A stretch of 57,924 nt of DNA from an uncultured Thermoguttaceae bacterium (GTDB lineage Bacteria > Planctomycetota > Planctomycetia > Pirellulales > Thermoguttaceae): the NCBI GenBank assembly GCA_938042245.1, contig CALIRO010000033.1:1-57924 (forward strand), in the 5' to 3' direction. How positions within the stretch are numbered: position 1 is the stretch's first letter; every line of letters begins with the position of its first letter. Of the stretch, positions 52,073-57,924 are shown piece after piece. Both the position numbers and the translations under genes were made by a program. Under the pieces are notes generated by a model, which was not told the DNA's origin, did no database searches, and saw only the letters and a program-made list of their open reading frames with translations.

Positions 52073-52486
52073 ATTGCGCTGCGCAGAGTTTGGCCTGTAC
52101 TTCTGGCCTGGTTGGCAGGTTGTGGGCAGAAGATTTCGTTGGTTCCCGTGGAGGGGGAGGTTTTCCTGGATGGCAAACCGGTTGCGGAAGCGGCGGTGGC
52201 CTTTACCCCGGTAGGTGGCGGCCCGGTGGCCAGCGGCGTGACCGATCCCCAAGGCAGGTTCCGACTCCAAACCGCCAATCAGCCCGGCGCACCGACAGGA
52301 GAATATATTGTTACCGTAGTCAAATATACCATTCTTGGCTTGAATCCTGATGGCACGTCTGCAGCCGGCGGCATCCGGTACCAATGGCATGTGCCAGAAC
52401 GATATAGCCAGCCGAGCACCTCCGGCCTGAAAGCCAAGGTAGATGGCTCCCAAGGGCCGCTTCGCTTCGATCTTTCCAGTAACTGA
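52073..52486 (+). CDS. Small lipoprotein with carboxypeptidase-regulatory-like domain, non-standard start
   Basis: The frame opens right after the DUF1559 stop and contains a full lipoprotein signal: ALRRVWPVLLAWLAGCGQK, with LAGC as the lipobox. No ATG, GTG or TTG lies upstream of the signal in this frame. The best start is ATT at 52,073 (giving M-ALRRVW), preceded by GGTGG; CTG at 52,079 is the other option. The TTG at 52,112 would delete the signal. The mature part (about 110 residues) is a transthyretin/carboxypeptidase-regulatory-like beta sandwich: VEGEVFLDGKPVAEAAVAF, GVTDPQGRFRLQT. Such lipoproteins often follow DUF1559 genes in planctomycetes. Coupled translation is likely. Confidence 0.7.
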   Translation: MALRRVWPVLLAWLAGCGQKISLVPVEGEVFLDGKPVAEAAVAFTPVGGGPVASGVTDPQGRFRLQTANQPGAPTGEYIVTVVKYTILGLNPDGTSAAGGIRYQWHVPERYSQPSTSGLKAKVDGSQGPLRFDLSSN

Positions 52487-52606
52487 ACACAAAAAAGGCG
52501 ATCCATTCGGCTGAATGGTTACTGATATTTTTTTCAGAATGTGACCTCAAGTAGGTCCAGGAATATATCGGTTGTTTTTTTCACTACGTCAAAGGGAGGA
52601 TATGTC

Positions 52607-54262
52607 ATGGGTACGTCGATGGGTAGATGGTTATGGGTGTTTTGGGTGGTCGGGTTGTTGGCAGTGGACGTCTCCACGATTCAGGCAGGTTATATAGATG
52701 CTGTTTTGGCCGACGGCCCGCGGGGATATTGGCGATTGGGCGATGCGGCCGGCAGTACGACGGCGGTCAATTCGGCCATTACCGGCGTGCTGCTGCAAGG
52801 CAGCTATACCCCGCCGAAGATGGATGCAACTGGGTTGATTCCTGGGGATCCGGATACGGCGGCGGCTTTCAACGGTTCGAGTACGTATGTCTTTGGTTCT
52901 GGAATCAACACAGCGAGTTCTAGCGGCGGGAATGTCTTTGCCAATGATTGGACCATTGAGGCATGGCTGATGCGGCAGGCGGCTGCGGATTGGCAAGGCG
53001 TCTTCTCGAATAACCGGGGAGGCAACGGGGCGCCGCTCATGACCTTTTTCGGCTTCGGCAGTCCGGCCTATCACCGTCTAGGAATCAACGCCGCGGGCAT
53101 TAGCTCTGCTGGGATTTCGGTGGATCTCAATCAATATGGTGGCGGGGGAAATGCCTACCTAGGCCAACCCATTTATGCCGTCATTACCAAGACCGGCGGC
53201 AACACCGCCGGAACGAATAGCATTTTGGTAAAAGTCAACGTAGGGGGCCAATGGCTTAGCTCAGCCACCGGTTCCACTTCCTGGAATCTCAATCCGCAGG
53301 ACGGATTCTATATTGGGCGTCATTATGACGGCGGCCCTCAAATCATGAACGGAACCATCGACGAGGTCGCTATCTACGAGTCTGCCCTTTCTCCGCAGAA
53401 GATCATGGCCCATTATGCGGCGGCTGCGCTGAGGTGGTATCCAGCCGCGGTGGTTTCTAGTGGGCCGGTAGCTTACTGGCGATTGGGCGAACCGGCCGGT
53501 GCAACCAAGGCGCTGAATAGCGGCTGGGGCGGCGTGGCTTTGGACGGAACCTACAGCCCCGCCAAAACCTCGGCGCCGTCGATCTTCCTCCGGAGCCCAG
53601 ATAGCGCCGCGGATTTCAACGGAAGCAATGCCTATGTGTTTGGGGCGGGTTTGAATACCGCTTCCACCACCGGCGGCAATCCCTTTGCCAATGATTGGAC
53701 CATTGAGGCATGGTTTATTCGGGATACGGCGGGTGCGGACTGGCAGGCCATCTTCTCCAATAACGCCGATAGCGCCGAAGGCGGCGGGGCCCCGGTGCTT
53801 ACCTTTTTCGATAGTTCGGGTGGACGGAGCCGAAGTTGGCTGGGAATGAACCCGGCTGGTATATCCCCCACACCAGATATCTATGTGGATCTGAACCAAT
53901 ACGGCGGCGGCAATAACGCCTATCTGGGCAAACCGGTTTATGCGGTACTCAGCAAATCTGGCAGTCAGTTGAGGATGTATGTAAACGTGGACGGAGTTTG
54001 GTTGCCCCCGGCCGCCGCCACCTTGACCCGCACTTTAGATACCAACAATGACAAGTGGTTCATCGGACGCCACTATTGGGGGGGGATTTATTTCGACGGC
54101 AAAATCGATGATGTGGCTCTTTATGACCGGGCGCTCAGTTGGCAGGAAGTCTTGGCCCATTATCAAGCTTCCGTGCCAGAACCGAGCAGCTTGATTTTGT
54201 TAGGGGTTGGGTTGGTAGTACTTTTGAGCTGGGGCCAAAGAAAGCTCCCCGCTGTTCAATAA
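52607..54262 (+). CDS. Exported PEP-CTERM protein with two LamG-like domains
   Basis: Protein of 551 residues; the start MGTSMGRWLWVFWVVGLLAV gives a signal peptide and has AAAGGGAGG 8 bases upstream. Two concanavalin-like (LamG/Laminin_G_3) domains are an evident internal duplication: each begins YWRLG(D/E)..G and contains NDWTIEAW, with a closing IDE/DDVALYDRALS-type segment. The C-terminal sorting signal is VPEPSSLILLGVGLVVLLSW followed by basic residues, a PEP-CTERM anchor processed by an exosortase. Role: surface or extracellular carbohydrate or protein binding, inferred from the family. Confidence 0.92.
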   Translation: MGTSMGRWLWVFWVVGLLAVDVSTIQAGYIDAVLADGPRGYWRLGDAAGSTTAVNSAITGVLLQGSYTPPKMDATGLIPGDPDTAAAFNGSSTYVFGSGINTASSSGGNVFANDWTIEAWLMRQAAADWQGVFSNNRGGNGAPLMTFFGFGSPAYHRLGINAAGISSAGISVDLNQYGGGGNAYLGQPIYAVITKTGGNTAGTNSILVKVNVGGQWLSSATGSTSWNLNPQDGFYIGRHYDGGPQIMNGTIDEVAIYESALSPQKIMAHYAAAALRWYPAAVVSSGPVAYWRLGEPAGATKALNSGWGGVALDGTYSPAKTSAPSIFLRSPDSAADFNGSNAYVFGAGLNTASTTGGNPFANDWTIEAWFIRDTAGADWQAIFSNNADSAEGGGAPVLTFFDSSGGRSRSWLGMNPAGISPTPDIYVDLNQYGGGNNAYLGKPVYAVLSKSGSQLRMYVNVDGVWLPPAAATLTRTLDTNNDKWFIGRHYWGGIYFDGKIDDVALYDRALSWQEVLAHYQASVPEPSSLILLGVGLVVLLSWGQRKLPAVQ

Positions 54263-54332
54263 CACCAGCGAAAGACAGGATGAACCTAGGCGATAGGCGG
54301 CCCAAGAGGGAACTGTCCAATAACACTAGCGA
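54253..54332 (+). repeat. 19-bp direct repeat downstream of the PEP-CTERM gene
   Basis: TGTTCAATAACACCAGCGA (54,253-54,271) recurs as TGTCCAATAACACTAGCGA (54,314-54,332), 61 bases apart and differing at two positions. The first copy includes the stop codon of the PEP-CTERM gene. Confidence 0.6.
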
Positions 54333-54401
54333 CACCCGCTCTGCATGACGGCTGAGCGCTAAGTTCATGTCAATCTGCTTGCTAGGACAAGGAGCGAACT
54401 G

Positions 54402-57400
54402 GTGGGAAGCAGCCTGAGAAAACCATCTGGACGTGTCCTTAGACTGGCCCTGACGGGATGGGCGGCGGGGATTCTAGCCGTCTGGGCTCTGGCGGCGGGG
54501 TCGGCAAAGTCCATCCCGCCCAACCAAGGGCCTCTTCCGCCAGCCCAGCCTGCCGAAGACCTCTTGAAGAGTTTTAAGGAAAAAATGTTTTCTCAGGAAC
54601 CAGTGGAATCCCTGGTTCGGCAATGGGAGGGCGGACTACCGTTTCGGATAGGCCTAGCGGGGGTTTCCGCACAACAGTTGGCCGACCGTTGGCAGGCGGC
54701 GGTTGCCCCTCAGGCCGACCAATCGGATGCGGATGCTGCAGAGGAGGTCCCGAGGCAGATAACGGCCGTGGATCCGGCCACCGGCCTTCTAGTTCGGCAG
54801 ACCTGGCGCCGAGTTGGTCGGGGGGTAGTCCTGGTGCAGACCAGTCTGGTCCACCAGGGCAAGATGCCTGTAGAAGTTCCAGAGTTGGCTTCGCTGGTGA
54901 TGCGATTTCGGCTCGCCGGTCTGGGCCAAGAGAAGCAGTTTCGTCCGTTGGTGTTTCGGGCGGGGGACAGTTGGTATGGATCGGCCTATTGGACTGGGCC
55001 GGATTGGACCCGGGTAGGCAAAGACTGGCAGCATCCTGGGGCGGACACGCCCAGCATCCGGCGATTTACCTGCCCAGACGACGGTCAGGTTGTCATTACT
55101 GGTCGGGTCCGAAAAGCTCATCTGGACGGCGACGGCGTGCGGGTCTGGATTCTTCACGGCGATAAAACGATCTGGCAAGCCGAGCTGGAAGGCAAAGACG
55201 GCCAAGGCCTGGAGCCGAACCTTTCGCTCCAGGTGCGCCGGGGCGACCGAATCCGCTTTGTCGTCCACAAACGGGGGCATATCTCTTGCGACACCACCTA
55301 TTGGGACCCGGTGATTACATATCCGGATGGTCGGCGGTTTCGGGCATCCGACTCGTTCGGGGACAAGCAGGGGGTGGGCGGCTGGTGGTATGAAATGGTG
55401 GAGGCCCTGCCTTCGGACCGCACAGGGATGCCCACCCTGTATCTGCTGACCGAAGGTTTACTAGTCGAACCGCTTAGCCCGCCATTGGGCAAGCCCGTGG
55501 ATTTGTCCGCTCCAGCGGCGGCGCCGGTGATCGTGTTGGCCGACTGCGAAGATGGTTCCGGTTTGGCTTTGGTCGCTCTGGATGGGAAGCCCTGGCAGGC
55601 CGGCGTAGAGCTAAACGAGGAAGGATTTCTGGAGATTCGGCTAGGGCCGGGGCAAACCGCCGGGGCGTGGACACTCCAGCCGGGACAGTCGCTGGCGTTT
55701 GGGCCGATTTTGGCGGCGGCGTATCAGGGTCCGTGGATTCAAGGGTTTGCCTGTTTGCAAAGGCTGTTGGAAGCCCCGCCGGAGGGTGTTTCGTTGGGGC
55801 CGATCCGGAATCGCTTGAACCAGTTGTGGCAGAAGGTCTTTGGTGAGCTACAACCTGCTCAGGCCGGAGGGCCGACGTCGGCCGAGACTACCGGCCCGTC
55901 GAGCTCTTGGCTTCCGGAGTTGGACTTTTGGGCGATGATCCAGCAGGACTGGCAGCAGCAGGACCGTTTGGACGGCTCGGTGCGGGCCTATAAGCTGGCC
56001 GCCCAGAAGCATCTGGAAAAAGCCCGGCGCCTGCTAGAGGATTGGGCGTCGGCGGAAAGCAAGCCAGTCAGCAAAGATTCACCCCAGGTGTCTGCCCACT
56101 TTTCAGGACCCCAGGCCCACAAAGACCATTGGCAGGCGGTTTTGGAGCGGCTCGGCCAGGTGCTCGAAGCAGCCGATGAGAATCCAGAGGCGGCTCGGTT
56201 GGCCTACTGGCGACTGCGATGGGCCAAACGCCAACTGGTCTTCTCCCATCCGGTGATGCAGTTTGGCAAACTCCTGTTCTGCAAGCGGGCGCCTACTTCC
56301 TATAGCCATCTGGTGATGCAATACTTCGGCTGGCGAGCCCGGCCTGGCGGGGGGCTATTTATTCTGGACCAGCCTGGCCGATCCCTCCAATGCCGAGACA
56401 TCTTAGACGGCCGGTTGTCCACCGGCAATGTGCTGGAACCCCGCCTTTCCTACGACGGCCAACGGATCGTCTTTTCCTATGTAGAATTGGCCGGCAAGTG
56501 GTTTGATCCTGCTAGGGTGGATAATCAGTCCGACGAGGGGTTTTACCATATTTACGAGGTTCAGGTGGATGGGAGCGGACTGCGGCAATTGACCTTTGGG
56601 CCGTATGACGACCTGATGCCCAACTATCTGCCCGACGGGGGGATTGTATTCTGTTCGACACGGCGGCGTGGCTATGCCCGGTGTTTTGGCGCCCAGTTTA
56701 GCCGACGTTGGCATGTTTATACCCTGCACCGGATGGATGGCGACGGCGGTAACATTCGGACGCTCTCTTGGCATGATACAAACGAGTGGTTCCCGACCGT
56801 CTCAAGTACCGGCGAAATCGTCTATGCCCGGTGGGACTATATCGACCGGGATGCCGTAACACATCAGAATTTGTGGGTGTGCCGACCGGACGGGTCCAAT
56901 CCGCGGGCCCTGTGGGGCAACGCCACCCCAAGCCCCCACTGCGCCTTCCAGGCCCAGCCGATTCCAGGTACACATAAGTTTATTTTCACCGCTTCACCCC
57001 ATCATTCGATCACTGCCGGCTCGATTGCCATCGTCGATCCGGCCGTAGCGCCGGATGGGCAAGCCGGTCTGGTGCGCATCACGCCGGAAATCCCCTTCCC
57101 GGAAGCCGAGAGCCGGGACATCCGGGAATATTATGCTTCCCCCTGGCCGCTTTCGGAAAACCACTATCTGGTCTCCTACAGTCCCAAACCGTTGCTTTGG
57201 GAGCCAAGAGCGAATGACCCGGCCGCCTTGGGAATCTATTACCTAGACCGATGGGGGAATCGGGAATTGATCTATCGGGACCCGGTCCTTGGGAGCGAAA
57301 ACCCCTGTCCGGTTCGGCCTCGGCCCCGTCCGCCGGTGCTGGAAAGCCAGCTACCGCCGTCTGCACCGCCGATGGGGGAAATGCTGTTGGTGAATGTATA

Positions 57401-57924
57401 TGAAGGGTTAGGCTCCTTGCCGCCCGGGACCATCAAACGCCTGCGGATCGTCCAAATCTTCCCTAAAACCACTCCGGTAGCGAATCAGCCTCCTATTGGC
57501 CTGGCCGGCGAGGAAAACGCTCGGGCCATTTTGGGTACTGTGCCGGTGGAGCCGGATGGGTCGGCCCGTTTCCTTGTGCCGGCCCAAAAACCGATCCTGT
57601 TCCAGGCCCTGGATGAAGAGGGCTTTGCCTATCAAACGATGCGCACGCTCACCTATCTGCAACCAGGCGAGCAGATGACCTGCATCGGCTGCCATGAGCA
57701 TCGGCGCACTGCGCCGCCGGTGGGTACGAAGCTGCCGTTGGCCCTTCAGCGACCGCCTTGGCAGATCGAGCCAGGCCCACTGGGCGGCCGACCGTTCTCC
57801 TACATGGAAATGGTCCAGCCGATTTGGGATCGCCATTGTCTGGGATGTCACGATGGGAAAAAACCGCCGGTGCAGATTGATCTTACTAGCCAGCCCCATC
57901 AACAGTTCAGCCGATCCTACTGGA
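54402..57924 (+). CDS. Large HzsA-like exported protein with CxxCH haem motifs, partial
   Basis: Runs off the right edge; 1,174 residues are visible. It starts at GTG with AAGGAG about 8 bases upstream. A signal peptide (LRLALTGWAAGILAVWALAAG) is followed by a beta-rich N-terminal region (about 90-330), a helical stretch (about 440-590), then a TolB/hydrazine-synthase-alpha-like beta propeller (FCKRAPTSYSHLVMQYFGW; RLSYDGQRIVFSYVE; QLTFGPYDDLMPNYLPDGG). Two c-type haem motifs are C1094-IGCH and C1146-LGCH. Proteins of this type are widespread in planctomycetes that do not make hydrazine, so the name marks fold only. Probably periplasmic and redox-active. Confidence 0.88.
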   Translation, partial: MGSSLRKPSGRVLRLALTGWAAGILAVWALAAGSAKSIPPNQGPLPPAQPAEDLLKSFKEKMFSQEPVESLVRQWEGGLPFRIGLAGVSAQQLADRWQAAVAPQADQSDADAAEEVPRQITAVDPATGLLVRQTWRRVGRGVVLVQTSLVHQGKMPVEVPELASLVMRFRLAGLGQEKQFRPLVFRAGDSWYGSAYWTGPDWTRVGKDWQHPGADTPSIRRFTCPDDGQVVITGRVRKAHLDGDGVRVWILHGDKTIWQAELEGKDGQGLEPNLSLQVRRGDRIRFVVHKRGHISCDTTYWDPVITYPDGRRFRASDSFGDKQGVGGWWYEMVEALPSDRTGMPTLYLLTEGLLVEPLSPPLGKPVDLSAPAAAPVIVLADCEDGSGLALVALDGKPWQAGVELNEEGFLEIRLGPGQTAGAWTLQPGQSLAFGPILAAAYQGPWIQGFACLQRLLEAPPEGVSLGPIRNRLNQLWQKVFGELQPAQAGGPTSAETTGPSSSWLPELDFWAMIQQDWQQQDRLDGSVRAYKLAAQKHLEKARRLLEDWASAESKPVSKDSPQVSAHFSGPQAHKDHWQAVLERLGQVLEAADENPEAARLAYWRLRWAKRQLVFSHPVMQFGKLLFCKRAPTSYSHLVMQYFGWRARPGGGLFILDQPGRSLQCRDILDGRLSTGNVLEPRLSYDGQRIVFSYVELAGKWFDPARVDNQSDEGFYHIYEVQVDGSGLRQLTFGPYDDLMPNYLPDGGIVFCSTRRRGYARCFGAQFSRRWHVYTLHRMDGDGGNIRTLSWHDTNEWFPTVSSTGEIVYARWDYIDRDAVTHQNLWVCRPDGSNPRALWGNATPSPHCAFQAQPIPGTHKFIFTASPHHSITAGSIAIVDPAVAPDGQAGLVRITPEIPFPEAESRDIREYYASPWPLSENHYLVSYSPKPLLWEPRANDPAALGIYYLDRWGNRELIYRDPVLGSENPCPVRPRPRPPVLESQLPPSAPPMGEMLLVNVYEGLGSLPPGTIKRLRIVQIFPKTTPVANQPPIGLAGEENARAILGTVPVEPDGSARFLVPAQKPILFQALDEEGFAYQTMRTLTYLQPGEQMTCIGCHEHRRTAPPVGTKLPLALQRPPWQIEPGPLGGRPFSYMEMVQPIWDRHCLGCHDGKKPPVQIDLTSQPHQQFSRSYW

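Overview
The window looks like a piece of a planctomycete chromosome, closest in character to Pirellulales/Thermogutta-type bacteria. The evidence is a DUF1559 pseudopilin-like protein, a PEP-CTERM LamG protein, a very large HzsA-like protein with CxxCH haem motifs, a split-type glycine decarboxylase (GcvPA) N-terminus, and small conserved proteins that I associate with this phylum. It is rich in intergenic repeats and has long intergenic gaps. I see no tRNA, rRNA, CRISPR array, intact transposase or phage genes. The left edge is different: positions 1 to about 2,100 look alphaproteobacterial (Rhodobacteraceae-like).

Left part (1-20,070), almost all on the minus strand. A LivH-type permease fragment and a chimeric glycine dehydrogenase come first, then gcvH, an SDR oxidoreductase, the ribosome-associated GTPases hflX and rsgA, an FHA-domain protein, a secreted clan GH-A glycosidase, a tungsten/molybdenum aldehyde oxidoreductase, glnS, an AlaC-like aminotransferase, and a corrinoid protein paired with a UroD-type methyltransferase. 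A pentapeptide-repeat gene reads the other way and ends in a terminator.

Centre (20,500-32,750, plus strand). A respiratory complex I operon runs in the order nuoA-C-D-H-J-K-L-M-N. The genes for all Fe-S/NADH subunits (B, E, F, G, I) are absent from it. NuoA, J, L, M and N carry long hydrophilic low-complexity inserts between predicted membrane helices, partly built from tandem repeats. A tatD nuclease gene follows. A Tex-type RNA-binding protein with similar inserts lies on the opposite strand.

Right part (38,700-57,924). It holds a zinc alcohol dehydrogenase, two HExxH metallopeptidase-like proteins, a large secreted DNRLRE protein, small planctomycete proteins, a proline-rich lipoprotein and a sugar isomerase. 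A plus-strand cassette closes the window: FadR-type regulator, DUF1559 protein, small lipoprotein with an apparently non-standard start, LamG/PEP-CTERM protein, and a large HzsA-like protein running off the edge.

The main points for follow-up are: the gcvP chimera (natural recombination or assembly artefact); a 189-bp element with short terminal inverted repeats in three diverged copies, one of which supplies the nuoA stop codon; the insert-laden complex I that lacks its Fe-S genes; and a structured, terminator-ended intergenic RNA candidate near 14.6-14.77 kb.
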